The notes: generated by a model not told the origin, from the sequence alone. Positions 53,582-62,317 are shown, counted from the stretch's first letter. The stretch is 64,000 bases of DNA from DATFWC01 sp963777755 (GCA_963777755.1 CAVZSC010000026.1:558001-622000), one strand, 5' to 3'. Program-made: numbers and translations.

Positions 53582-53863
53582 CGACCGGCTCAATCGGCTG
53601 CGATCTGACCCTGATGGTGGTCGGGCATGTCCGGCATCATGACGAATTCCTGAAAATCGGAAATCAGCCTGGGGATAACCCATCCCGGCGAGGCGGTTTT
53701 CCTTCTGTCCTTGCCCCCGGCGGTGCTAGGCGTCGGTCATCTCGGCTCGATGAGGGCGCTTCCGGTGGGCTCAAGCCGGAAGACCGGAGCCGGGAGCGGC
53801 GCCTGCGGGCAAGGTTTTGAGTCACCCTGCGCTCGGGCGGCCACGGGATCCCGCCCCTGGGCA

Positions 53864-54085
53864 CTACGACCCACGGGCCCCCTCGACACGCTTGTGCGCC
53901 GCCGCGCCGTGCCGCTCCTCCCGGAAGCACAGCGCCGACACGTAGATGCCGGTCGGCTCGCCCGCATGGGCGAAGCGGATCGCCTCGGCCCGGCCGTCCG
54001 GCCCGGCCACCGCCACCACCGTGTTGGTGGTTCCGAAGTCGATCCCGATGCTGAAGTCCGCGGCGCTGCCGCGCTTGCCGCCCAT
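53864..54085 (-). pseudogene. Hsp70-family ATPase N-terminal fragment
   Basis: 73 codons. FSIGIDFGTTNTVVAVAG is the phosphate-1 loop of Hsp70/actin-fold ATPases, followed by IYVSALCFREERHG. Sequence then turns to noise; the full family has 400-600 residues. It starts 3 bp after the monooxygenase stop, so an intact ancestor was probably in the same operon. Confidence 0.7.
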
Positions 54086-54088
54086 GAA

Positions 54089-55111
54089 CTAGCGCCAGCC
54101 CAATCGCGGCGCGACATGCTTCAGGATCGCCTCGATGACATGGGCGTTGTAGTCGACCCCGAGCTGATTGGGCACGGTCAGGAGCAGCGTGTCGGCCTCG
54201 GCGATCGCCTCGTCCTTCGCGAGCTCATCGGCAAGGACGTCCGGTTCGGCGGCGTAGCTGCGGCCGAAGATGGCGCGCTCCTTTTCGCTTAAGAATCCGA
54301 TCTGGTCCGCGCTCTCGCTGCCGCGCCCGAAATAGGCGCGGTCGCGGTCGTCGATGAGCGCGAAGATGCTGCGGCTCACCGAGACCCGCGGCGCGCGCTC
54401 GTGCCCGGCCTCGGTCCACGCCGCGCGGAACAGACGGATCTGCTCGGCCTGCTGGACGTGGAAGGGCTTGCCGCTCTCGTCGATCTTGAGCGTCGAGCTT
54501 TGCAGGTTCATGCCGAGCTTCGCCGCCCATTGCGCGGTGGCGTTGGTGCCGGCGCCCCACCAGATGCGCTCGCGCAACCCTTGCGAAAAGGGCTCGAGGC
54601 GCAGGAGGCCGGGTGGGTTCGGAAACATCGGCCGCGGGTTCGGCTTGGCGAATCCCTCGCCGCGCAGCACCTCGAGAAGGACCTCGGTGTGGCGCCGCCC
54701 CATGTCGGCATCGGTCTCGCCGTCCTGCGGCGCGTAGCCGAAATGGCGCCAGCCGTCGATCACCTGCTCGGGCGAGCCGCGGCTGATGCCGAGCTGCAGG
54801 CGTCCGCCGCTGATGAGATCGGCGCTGCCTGCGTCCTCCGCCATGTAGAGCGGGTTCTCGTAGCGCATGTCGATGACCGCGGTGCCGATCTCGATCCGCT
54901 TCGTCCGCGCGCCGACCGCCGCCAGGAGCGGGAACGGCGAGGCGAGCTGGCGGGCGAAATGATGCACCCGGAAATAGCCCCCGTCCGCGCCGAGCTCCTC
55001 GGCCGCCACCGCGAGCTCGATCGATTGCAGGAGCGCGTCGGACCCCGAGCGCGTCTGCGACTGCGGTGATGGCGTCCAGTGACCGAAGGACAGGAAGCCG
55101 ATTCTTTTCAT
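54089..55111 (-). CDS. LLM class flavin-dependent oxidoreductase
   Basis: 340 residues. Bacterial luciferase-like monooxygenase fold: MKRIGFLSFGHWTPSPQSQT, ELAVAAEELGADGGYFRVHH, RTKRIEIGTAVIDMRYENPL, DLISGGRLQLGISRGSPEQV and RIWWGAGTNATAQWAAKLGM. Such enzymes use reduced flavin from a partner reductase. Substrate unknown. Its promoter side faces the double-hairpin repeat at 55155. Confidence 0.88.
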   Translation of the reverse strand: MKRIGFLSFGHWTPSPQSQTRSGSDALLQSIELAVAAEELGADGGYFRVHHFARQLASPFPLLAAVGARTKRIEIGTAVIDMRYENPLYMAEDAGSADLISGGRLQLGISRGSPEQVIDGWRHFGYAPQDGETDADMGRRHTEVLLEVLRGEGFAKPNPRPMFPNPPGLLRLEPFSQGLRERIWWGAGTNATAQWAAKLGMNLQSSTLKIDESGKPFHVQQAEQIRLFRAAWTEAGHERAPRVSVSRSIFALIDDRDRAYFGRGSESADQIGFLSEKERAIFGRSYAAEPDVLADELAKDEAIAEADTLLLTVPNQLGVDYNAHVIEAILKHVAPRLGWR

Positions 55112-55154
55112 GGGCGTGCGTCCGGGACCGGGGGGTTGGTACCTGTCATCTAGA

Positions 55155-55321
55155 CTAGTGTGGCGGATTTGACGTTCCTATCAGCGTTGCGGCGACTCCT
55201 TCATAGGAACGTCAAATCCAAAGCCACACTAGAATCATATGGTTGCTAGTGTCCCTTTGGTTCCGACGTTCGTATGAGGGGGTGCCGCAAAGGGATACGA
55301 ACGTCGGAACCGGGACACTAG
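55155..55321. repeat. Double-hairpin repeat, copy 2 (inverted relative to copy 1)
   Basis: Hairpin B at 55155-55232 and hairpin A at 55246-55321, with spacer aatcatatggttg; exactly the length and order of copy 1 when read from the other strand, with about four base changes. It ends 29 bp before the ISNCY-type transposase start. Outer CTAGTG...CACTAG limits are intact. Confidence 0.9.
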
Positions 55322-56760
55322 TCGATCACAGCTGAGCTTTGGCGACGGCTTGATCGCCGAAGAAGTGAGCGATCTTCGCGAAGGTTGGATGGAACACGCC
55401 GACCGGGTGCTGGCGGATGAACGGATCGTCGCTGCGGTATACGAAGCGCTGGCGAAACGGCATCCCAAGAGCCGCAGTCGTGGTCGGCTGGGGGCACCGG
55501 CCGAGGTGGTGCTGCGATTGTTGATCCTCAAGCACGTCCGCAATTGGAGCTATCACGTGCTGGAACGCGAAGTGCGCGCCAACCTGGTGTATCGCGACTT
55601 CACGCGCGTGGGCGGCGGCAAGGCGCCGGACGCGAAGACCATGGGGCGCTGGGGCTTGGCTGTGGATCCGGACACGATCAAGCGGGTTCACGACCGAATG
55701 GTGCAAATCGCGCAGCAACACGGGGCGACAGCGGGACGCCGATTGCGGGTGGATACGACGGTGGTGGAGACGAACATCCACCATCCGACCGACAGCACGT
55801 TGTTGGGAGACGGGGTCAGGGTGCTGATCCGCACGATGAAGAGGATCACCGCGATCGCGGGCGTCGTCGGAACGAAGCTGCGCGACCGAAGCCGGAGCGT
55901 GAAGCTGCGGTTGTTTGAGATCGCTCGGATCGCACGTGCCAAAGGACCGCTCAACCACGCCAAGCTCAAGCAGAGCTATTGCAAGCTATTGAACACGACG
56001 AGCCGGGTGGTGGGCCAGGCGAAGCGCTTCTCCAGCGAGATCATCGAAGGCGTGAAGCGGTCCGGGGGCATCTTGAAGCAGCTGGCGTTGAAAGGCCTGC
56101 GTCAGGAGCTGGAATCGATGCTGCCGCTGGTGCGGCAGGTGATGCGGCAGACCCGGGAACGCATCGTCCGCGGCAACACGCGGGCAGAGGGCAAGCTCCT
56201 CAGCGTGTTCGAGCCCTCGACCGAGATCATTCGCAAGGGCAAGGCCGGCAAGCCCAACGAGTTCGGTAAGATGGTCAAGCTGCAGGAAGCTGAAAACCAG
56301 ATCGTGATTGACTACGAAGTCTATGATCAGCGGCCGAGCGATTCGGACCTGTTGATCCCGGCCATCGAAACCCACGAGGCGAAGCTCGGACGCACGCCGC
56401 GTCTGGTGGCGGCAGACGCTGGGTTCTACTCCGCCAAGAATGAGGCTGCGGCGAAAGCGAGAGGCGTCAAACGCGTCTGCATTCCCAATCGCTCCACCAA
56501 AAGTACTGAGCGCAAGCGCGAGCAGAAAAAGCGCTGGTTCCGCAACGGCCAGAAATGGCGAACCGGATGCGAGGGGCGCATCAGCGTGGTCAAACGGCGA
56601 CACGGGCTCGATCGCTGCCGCTACAAAGGCGCTGTCGGAATGAAGCGCTGGGTCGGGCTCGGCGTCGTCGCCGACAACCTCATCAACATCGGCCGCGTGA
56701 TGGAAAAGCAGGCACGCCAAAGGTAGTCCGTCCCAGCTCAATCTGGTCACACCACCCCGC
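55322..56760 (+). mobile_element. ISNCY-type insertion sequence (ends approximate)
   Basis: One transposase gene with short flanks. A weak inverted similarity between gatcacagctgagct on the left and the complement of agctcaatctggtc on the right may mark the ends, near 55324 and 56750. The double-hairpin repeat touches the left end. Only one copy is present in the window. Confidence 0.55.
55350..56726 (+). CDS. ISNCY-type DDE transposase
   Basis: 458 residues from TTG 55350, with no nearby ATG before the conserved part. N-terminal helical region (LGAPAEVVLRLLILKHVRNW, YHVLEREVRANLVYRDFTRV). DDE core: LRVDTTVVETNIHHPTDSTL (first D), LVAADAGFYSAKNEAAAKAR (second D) and RTGCEGRISVVKRRHGLDRC (E). 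Appears complete. Confidence 0.85.
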   Translation: MIAEEVSDLREGWMEHADRVLADERIVAAVYEALAKRHPKSRSRGRLGAPAEVVLRLLILKHVRNWSYHVLEREVRANLVYRDFTRVGGGKAPDAKTMGRWGLAVDPDTIKRVHDRMVQIAQQHGATAGRRLRVDTTVVETNIHHPTDSTLLGDGVRVLIRTMKRITAIAGVVGTKLRDRSRSVKLRLFEIARIARAKGPLNHAKLKQSYCKLLNTTSRVVGQAKRFSSEIIEGVKRSGGILKQLALKGLRQELESMLPLVRQVMRQTRERIVRGNTRAEGKLLSVFEPSTEIIRKGKAGKPNEFGKMVKLQEAENQIVIDYEVYDQRPSDSDLLIPAIETHEAKLGRTPRLVAADAGFYSAKNEAAAKARGVKRVCIPNRSTKSTERKREQKKRWFRNGQKWRTGCEGRISVVKRRHGLDRCRYKGAVGMKRWVGLGVVADNLINIGRVMEKQARQR

Positions 56761-56776
56761 CGGCCCGCCGGCGGGG
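56755..56776. terminator. GC-rich stem-loop after the transposase
   Basis: ccccgccgg, loop cccg, ccggcgggg: a perfect 9-bp stem. No T run follows, so if it stops transcription it is not a classic intrinsic terminator. Confidence 0.45.
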
Positions 56777-56884
56777 CTTGCCATCGTCCGCACGGTTGAC
56801 CCGTCTCTTCAGAAGCGCGAATTTTGCGCCGGAAAGTAGCTAGGATGGAGATTCTGCCGAAATGGCTCACGGAGACTTCAGCTC

Positions 56885-57871
56885 ATGCGATACATCACCT
56901 TGGAAGAGCACTTTGCCAGCCCGGCCTTCCTGGCCGGTCCCGGGCGGGAGTTCATGGAACGCTTTCGCAATTCAGGGGCGCGCGGCGCGAGACTCATCGA
57001 GCAGTTGCAGGATATCGGCAGGACGCGCGTTGCCGAGATGGATGCGGCCGGCATCGACATGCAGGTGATCTCCCTCAACGCTCCGGGCGTGGAACAGGCG
57101 GAGGCGGACGTGCAGGTCTCGGTGGCGCGTGAGGCCAACGACCTGCTCGCCGAGGCTGTGAAGCAGCACCCGTTGCGCTTCGGCGCGTTCGCGGCGCTGC
57201 CGGTCGCAGCTCCCGAGAAGGCGGCGGATGAGCTGGATCTCAGGATCCGCCAGCAGGGGTTCAAGGGGGCACTCATCAATGGTCATACGCGCGGCCGGTA
57301 TCTCGACGATGAATTCTTTTCGCCGATTCTGGAGCGCGCGGAAGCGCTGAACGTGCCCATCTATCTGCATCCGACCGTGCCGCCGAAGCCCGTCGTCGAT
57401 GCGCTCTACAGCGGTTTTTCCTCCGCCGTGACGGCGACCTTCGCGGTGGGGGCCTGGGGCTGGCACATCGAGACGGCTGTGCATCTCATCCGCATCATTC
57501 TCGGAGGCGTTTTCGACCGGTATCCCAGGCTCCAGATCGTCATCGGGCATCTCGGCGAAGGCATTCCTTTCATGCTGCCGCGCCTGGACAAGAACCTGCC
57601 GACCGAAATGACCAGGCTGGCCCGGCCGCTCGCCGCATACTTGCGCGAGAATGTTCATTACACGTTCGGCGGATTCAATTTTCCCGCGACGTTTCAGAAC
57701 CTGCTGGCCGAGGTCGGCGTCGGGCGGATCATGTTCTCGGTCGACTACCCGTATGGATCGATGTCGGAAGCACGCGCGTTTCTCGACCAGCTTCCGCTTG
57801 CTCCGGCTGATCGGGAGCGCATCGCGCACGTCAATGCGGAACGGCTGTTCGGCCTCGAGAAACGTGGGTGA
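56885..57871 (+). CDS. Amidohydrolase family protein (hydroxybenzoate decarboxylase-like)
   Basis: 328 residues. MRYITLEEHFASPAFL carries the conserved E-x-H near the N-terminus; then IDMQVISLNAPGVEQ, ALNVPIYLHPTVPPKPVVDA (metal His), IVIGHLGEGIPFMLPRLDKN and IMFSVDYPYGSMSEARAFLD (Asp ligand). This matches the ACMSD/gamma-resorcylate decarboxylase group. Compared with the protein at 4028, it has the E-x-H variant of the first metal motif. Stands alone beside the IS; substrate unknown. Confidence 0.88.
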   Translation: MRYITLEEHFASPAFLAGPGREFMERFRNSGARGARLIEQLQDIGRTRVAEMDAAGIDMQVISLNAPGVEQAEADVQVSVAREANDLLAEAVKQHPLRFGAFAALPVAAPEKAADELDLRIRQQGFKGALINGHTRGRYLDDEFFSPILERAEALNVPIYLHPTVPPKPVVDALYSGFSSAVTATFAVGAWGWHIETAVHLIRIILGGVFDRYPRLQIVIGHLGEGIPFMLPRLDKNLPTEMTRLARPLAAYLRENVHYTFGGFNFPATFQNLLAEVGVGRIMFSVDYPYGSMSEARAFLDQLPLAPADRERIAHVNAERLFGLEKRG

Positions 57872-57913
57872 AGGTGTGGACTTCAGCGAGCCGACGAGCC
57901 GTGCCGGCTGTGA

Positions 57914-59554
57914 TCACCAGCCTTGTTGCTCCCGACGAAAATACCGGTCGCCGCGCCGATCCAAATTGTCAGTCTGGGAGCCCCAGCCGCGCTGGGAACC
58001 AGCTTGAGAGCCCCCGCTGCGCTGGGGACCAGTCTGGCCCCCATTGCGTTGGAAGTCCCAGCCGCGCTGGGGAGAATTGCCAGATTGGGAGCCCCAGCCG
58101 CGCTGGAAAAAGAAGCCGAGGTCGTCGTCGCGCTGTGCGTCGGTCGCCGCAACATCGGTAGTAGCCTTGCGCGTGATGAAGCCGCCCTGAGGCTGGTTAC
58201 TCAGCACCGCGACGAACTCGGTGCGATAGTTGGTTTCGCTGCTCAGGGGCTCGTCCGAGACGATAATCGAGGATCGCGGCAACGCGGTCGGCGCGATGCG
58301 GTCGAGCACATCCTTGGGGATGGTGATGCGGTCGAGCGCGTTCTTGGCGTCGTCCCCGTCGTCGATCGTGACCGCAGTCCAACGCAGGCCCGCATCGTCG
58401 CGCGCCACCGCGGTGAACACATGCGTGCCGATCCGCTTGCCGGGCTCGCGGATCGCGATCGGCACCTCGATGGTCGAGTCGAACACCACGCCCCCGTCCG
58501 GCAGCGGCTTGTGCGTGTTGCGCCGCACGTAAAGCTTCTGCGTCGCGCGGCTGATGTAGATCGAGACCGGCTCCAGCGCGAGCTTCGCCTCGCTCGCCGC
58601 CTTGGCGGCGGCGGCCTTCTTGGTCTCGGCCGCCTTGACGGCCTCCTTGGCGGCGGCGGCGTCGGGCTTCGACTTCGCGTCAGCCTTGGCGGTCTCGAGC
58701 TGCGTCCCCACTTCCGCGGCCATGGCGGCGGCCTTCTGCTTCGCCTCCTCGGCCCGCGCCTTGGCCTGGTCCGTGTTTGCGGCGGCAAGCGCCCTCTCGG
58801 CGCGCGCAAGCTCGGCGTCGGCGCGGGCCTTGAGCAGTTCCAGCCTGCGGAGCGACGTCGTGAGCGATGCTGTCTCGCGCGCTGCTGCCGCGGCGGCTTT
58901 CTTCGCCTCGTCGGCCGCCTTGGCGGCCTCCACGGCCTCGCGGGCGAGCGTCTCGGCGCGTGCCGACGCACCCGCGACAGCCGCCACCTTCGGCGCGAGG
59001 AGCGCCGCGTGCGAGAACGCGACCGGAGCTGCGTCGTTCGGCGAGATGATCACCCGCATCCCGATCCGCGTCTTGTCGAAGAGCTGTTCCGCAAAGCCGA
59101 AGGGCAGCCGCACGCAGCCGTGTGAGGCCGCATACCCAGGCAGCGGGCCACCGTGCAGCGCGATGCCGTTCCAGGTGATGCGCTGCATGTGCGGCATCCA
59201 GGCATCGTCATACATGTTCGAGCGGTGGTCTTCTTTCTTCTCGACGAGGGCGAAGACGCCGGCTGGCGTCTCGCGTCCCTTGGTGCCGGTCGACACCGGC
59301 GCGCGCAGAATCCAGCCGTCGGCGTCGTAGAAAGTGACCTGCTGGAACTTGATCGACACGATCGCCATGATCGGCTCACCGGCTTTGCGCGGCGCCTCCG
59401 CCTCCTTGGGTGGCGGCGCGGGGCGCGCCTGTCTCGCGACGGCGTCGGCGGTCAGCGCCGTCAGTGCGGCCATCGCCGCGAGCGTTAACCCGGCGGGAGG
59501 GCCCCAACGCCGCATCGCCGCGGTGGATTGCGCCGTCGAAAATCGACCTAACAT
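57914..59554 (-). CDS. L,D-transpeptidase with Ala/Lys-rich coil and Gln-rich repeat tail
   Basis: 546 residues from ATG 59554 (MLGRFSTAQSTAAMRRWGPP); 59518 is an alternative. Signal region to VARQ. YkuD domain at about 60-185: FQQVTFYDADGWILRAPVST, ALHGGPLPGYAASHGCVRLP with catalytic His and Cys. Then about 110 residues of Ala/Lys/Glu-rich helix (EAVEAAKAADEAKKAAAAAA), a second beta-rich region (SIYISRATQKLYVRRNTHKP) without catalytic Cys, and a C-terminal tail of QRGWGSQ-type repeats. L,D-transpeptidases crosslink peptidoglycan or anchor proteins to it in the periplasm. Confidence 0.85.
   Translation of the reverse strand: MLGRFSTAQSTAAMRRWGPPAGLTLAAMAALTALTADAVARQARPAPPPKEAEAPRKAGEPIMAIVSIKFQQVTFYDADGWILRAPVSTGTKGRETPAGVFALVEKKEDHRSNMYDDAWMPHMQRITWNGIALHGGPLPGYAASHGCVRLPFGFAEQLFDKTRIGMRVIISPNDAAPVAFSHAALLAPKVAAVAGASARAETLAREAVEAAKAADEAKKAAAAAARETASLTTSLRRLELLKARADAELARAERALAAANTDQAKARAEEAKQKAAAMAAEVGTQLETAKADAKSKPDAAAAKEAVKAAETKKAAAAKAASEAKLALEPVSIYISRATQKLYVRRNTHKPLPDGGVVFDSTIEVPIAIREPGKRIGTHVFTAVARDDAGLRWTAVTIDDGDDAKNALDRITIPKDVLDRIAPTALPRSSIIVSDEPLSSETNYRTEFVAVLSNQPQGGFITRKATTDVAATDAQRDDDLGFFFQRGWGSQSGNSPQRGWDFQRNGGQTGPQRSGGSQAGSQRGWGSQTDNLDRRGDRYFRREQQGW
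57970..58125. repeat. Tandem coding repeat for QRGWGSQ units
   Basis: About six degenerate copies of gggagccccagccgcgctgg, roughly 24-30 bases apart, within the 3' end of the transpeptidase gene. On the coding strand they give QRGWGSQ, QRGWDFQ, QRSGGSQ and QRGWGSQ. Such tracts change length by slippage. Confidence 0.7.
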
Positions 59555-59822
59555 GCTATGCCCGGTTGAAGAGGCCTGTTCGCGCTTGCGTAGATCAAGT
59601 GTCAGATCACGACTTTTTTTGGACTTAACCGCCGCCAACACACCACCAATTCGCTCCTGGGGACTATCGGCACATTCGATGGCAACTCTCTCATATATAC
59701 GACAGCGCATGTAGGAGGAAGGCGGGCTCGCGGCTGGAATTGGCCCTGAGCCGACCTGATCGCCCTCATCGCACGATGTTGGATTTTTACGCCTACGGGA
59801 CACGCTTCGCCAGCCTGGCTGA

Positions 59823-59989
59823 CTAGTGCTCCGATTCCGAATTTCGCATCACTTCGCGGCATCCTCTGAGCGAAATTCGGAATCAAAGGAGCACTAGCAA
59901 TATCAATGCTTTCTAGTGCGGCTTGTGGATTTGAATTTCCTACAAGAGATTGCGGCGAACGGATAGGAAATTCAGATCCGCCGCACTAG
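59823..59989. repeat. Double-hairpin repeat, copy 3 (diverged)
   Basis: Same plan as copies 1 and 2: hairpin A at 59823-59897 (gattccgaatttcgc with gcgaaattcggaatc) and hairpin B at 59913-59989 (ggatttgaatttccta with taggaaattcagatcc), spacer caatatcaatgcttt. The outer CTAGTG/CACTAG and loop cores (cgcggc, gcggcga) are kept, but the stems differ from copies 1 and 2 at many places and almost always on both arms. Total length is again 167. Confidence 0.88.
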
Positions 59990-60001
59990 CAACCACACAT
60001 C

Positions 60002-60049
60002 GATATTCCGCCCGGCGTGCTTGGCCCGCGCCGATGAGGTGATCGAAAA
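60002..60049 (+). pseudogene. C-terminal remnant of an ABC_sub_bind gene
   Basis: gatattccgcccggcgtgct leads to cccgcgccgatgaggtgatc, matching the codons of DIPPTLLARADEVIE with one frame slip; the stop codon is lost (gaaaag). It follows the end of double-hairpin copy 3 by 12 bases. Confidence 0.6.
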
Positions 60050-60130
60050 GTGCGGCTTCGACGCACGCTGCTGCTGCATCTGCTAACGGCCGGTATTGGC
60101 ACGAAGCGGCTGTGCCAACCCGTCTGACGC

Positions 60131-60204
60131 ATGTCTGCTATTGGGGGGTGAAGCGGACTGTCGCGGACATGCCACTACGGCCGAGTTTGACCCGAAGCGG
60201 ACGT
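60131..60204 (+). repeat. About 75-bp dispersed repeat, copy 1
   Basis: atgtctgctattggggggtg then aagcggact and ttgacccgaagcggac. Recurs with changes near 62674-62750. Blocks of this kind (gaccc-a-gcggac) are common between genes in rhizobia-like genomes, in my recollection. Confidence 0.5.
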
Positions 60205-60329
60205 TGAACAACTCCTGCCGGAGGACGATCGTCCACTGCTGGCCAGTTAGGTCCATGCCCGTCCGGTACGGCGGGTCGACCGTACCGCTAAAAGTTCCAA
60301 TCCAACTCTGATCGTGGCAGGCTTACGCG

Positions 60330-60893
<564 letters not shown>

Positions 60894-60927
60894 CTATCTA
60901 GCCGCTAATTATCGTGTCTTGCGTGCA

Positions 60928-61092
60928 TCACATCGGGACCGCTGTCTCTCGCAGATTGTTGGTGCAGATGAACCAGAGAGCCGCCGCGGTTATGATGGGT
61001 ATGACGCCACCCGTCACGGCATCCAATTCATGGTCGGATAGAAGGCGCTCGGTCTGGTCAAGGGCGGACATACCGTTATCGATCTTATCCAT
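60928..61092 (-). CDS. Small double-glycine leader peptide, bacteriocin-like
   Basis: 54 residues from ATG 61092 behind aggaagc. Leader-like part MDKIDNGMSALDQTERLLSD then HELDAVTGG, a classic L-x5-EL-x2-V-x-GG motif. The 25-residue remainder (VIPIITAAALWFICTNNLRE...) is hydrophobic with one Cys. GG leaders are cut by C39 peptidase ABC exporters in class II bacteriocins, microcins and related peptides. No exporter or immunity gene is seen here. A longer in-frame start exists at 61119. Confidence 0.5.
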   Translation of the reverse strand: MDKIDNGMSALDQTERLLSDHELDAVTGGVIPIITAAALWFICTNNLRETAVPM

Positions 61093-61330
61093 GGCTCGCT
61101 TCCTGGGTATGGGTCGCATCCCCTACGACTATGAATAGACGGCTCGGCGAGATAGCCGATGTCGCCGTTGCGTTGATCGAAAGTGGCCGCGAGGGCTTTG
61201 GTTTTCGCACACTACGGCAGCCACGACGACAGCCCCTCCATTGTGCTGGCAGCGTCCGGCCAGGCTCGGCCGCGCGCAAGGTGCATCGCGGCCCGGCCCT
61301 CCAAGGGCAGCCAAATTCAGGGCATTTTGC

Positions 61331-61501
61331 TCAGGGGTCCATTCTGTTCACGAGTTCACGGGCTCGATCGAAACCATCGCCGTTCTTGATGCTGTCATAT
61401 ATGGCGCTGCCAAGAAAGCTCGCTACAACGGCCCAAAAGAAGCCTCCCGACACGATTTCAGTTTCACCGATCGTCAGCTCGCGGATCTGAACATCCGTCA
61501 T
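61331..61501 (-). CDS. Second small double-glycine leader peptide
   Basis: 56 residues from ATG 61501 behind a strong site gggaggt. MTDVQIRELTIGETEIVSGG is a short GG-type leader; the core FFWAVVASFLGSAIYDSIKN then GDGFDRARELVNRMDP has a hydrophobic helix with a GxxxS-like pattern and a charged tail. Same strand as the peptide at 60928, 238 bp upstream of it, so both may be in one transcript. Function not proven. Confidence 0.5.
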   Translation of the reverse strand: MTDVQIRELTIGETEIVSGGFFWAVVASFLGSAIYDSIKNGDGFDRARELVNRMDP

Positions 61502-61801
61502 ATGTACCTCCCTGGTTGATGCTGGAGCGAGCGCATCCACGCGCCTCTGTCAGGCAGGCGATGCAGTCGGTTGAAAGCCTCCCATACAGGAGATAAATGT
61601 GAACCAACGTGGCTTCATCCGGTAGGCGGACATCGCGACGGCGATCCGCTCGGCGGCCGCCGGCATCAAGGTCGGCGTGAACGACCGCGAATATGATCAG
61701 GTTTAACCCTGAAGCGGTTTCAGGATTCTCCCTGAGTGACATTGTGCCCGATTTGACGGACCGTAGCCGGGCACCCTGAAAATTGCCTTCCGGGGCATTC
61801 G
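61502..61801. other. Gene-free region upstream of the peptide pair
   Basis: 300 bp that must hold the promoter for the peptides on the minus strand. The plus strand has a short run coding ADIATAIRSAAAGIKVGVND then REYDQV and a stop, which looks like the tail of a lost gene I cannot name. Confidence 0.4.
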
Positions 61802-62062
61802 ATGAACGCTACTCAAACGATGACGGATAACGTCACCACCGCCGAGCGCGCCATGCTCGCCGGCAACCGCTGCCCCGACTGCCTGACTTTCGGCCTGCTG
61901 CCAGGCCCCCGCGGCGGCGCGGCGCAGAATGTCTACTGCAACAATGCGGTGTGCCGCTCCGCGTTCGATATCACGCGCTACCGCGGCGAGGTGGTGTTCG
62001 CCGAGCGCATCAACACCTACGGTTTCGACAGCGCTTTGAGTGGACCGTCGTGTCCATCGTGA
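61802..62062 (+). CDS. Small zinc-ribbon-like protein
   Basis: 86 residues. NRCPDCLTFGLLPGPRGGAA then QNVYCNNAVCRSAFDITRYR: two Cys pairs, C-x2-C and C-x4-C, spaced as in a zinc ribbon, with the PRGG turn between. Similar short proteins occur in rhizobia and their phages; function unknown. Its end overlaps the next small frame. Confidence 0.65.
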   Translation: MNATQTMTDNVTTAERAMLAGNRCPDCLTFGLLPGPRGGAAQNVYCNNAVCRSAFDITRYRGEVVFAERINTYGFDSALSGPSCPS

Positions 62063-62199
62063 CAGCCCTCTACCGGTTCGGCTCAGTGGGCGACATGACG
62101 CCGGAGGCCCGCTCGCACCTGATCATTGCCATCATGCTGACGGCGTGCCTGATCGGCGCCTGGGTCTCATACCTCGGCGCCGATGAGGTGATCGAGTAA
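62050..62199 (+). CDS. Small single-helix membrane peptide ending in an ABC_sub_bind tail
   Basis: 49 residues from GTG 62050 or 34 from ATG 62095 (MTPEARSHLIIAIMLTACLI, GAWVSYLGADEVIE). One membrane helix, then exactly the ADEVIE end of the ABC_sub_bind family, followed by a stop. Probably a chance fusion to a gene scar; it overlaps the zinc-ribbon gene by 13 bp. Confidence 0.3.
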   Translation: MSIVTALYRFGSVGDMTPEARSHLIIAIMLTACLIGAWVSYLGADEVIE

Positions 62200-62317
62200 C
62201 GTGCCAACTACTGCGTAGCTACAACATTGGGTCGAAATCGTCTCTCCAACGAGCCAGCGTTCTTTTGGCGGTCGCGAATCTCCGATTTGATTGGCCGCCC
62301 CACCAGGAGGAAGCCAC

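Larger units (their letters stand above)
59555..60329. other. Gene-free region with repeats and a gene remnant
   Basis: 775 bp. Contents are the promoter side of the transpeptidase, double-hairpin copy 3, an ABC_sub_bind tail remnant and a 75-bp repeat also found near 62674. No intact gene. Confidence 0.65.

Noticed and set aside
55350..56726. The double-hairpin repeat as the terminal inverted repeat of the ISNCY-type element
   Set aside because: It occurs at only one end of the IS, and twice elsewhere without any IS, so it is listed as a separate repeat.
57970..58125. Repeats at the transpeptidase 3' end considered as an intergenic repeat array
   Set aside because: They lie within the coding frame and give QRGWGSQ-type units.
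61129..61330. A possible third double-glycine peptide between the two found
   Set aside because: The minus strand has LAALGG and NGGAVVVAAVV but no leader helix pattern and no ribosome-binding site before a start codon.
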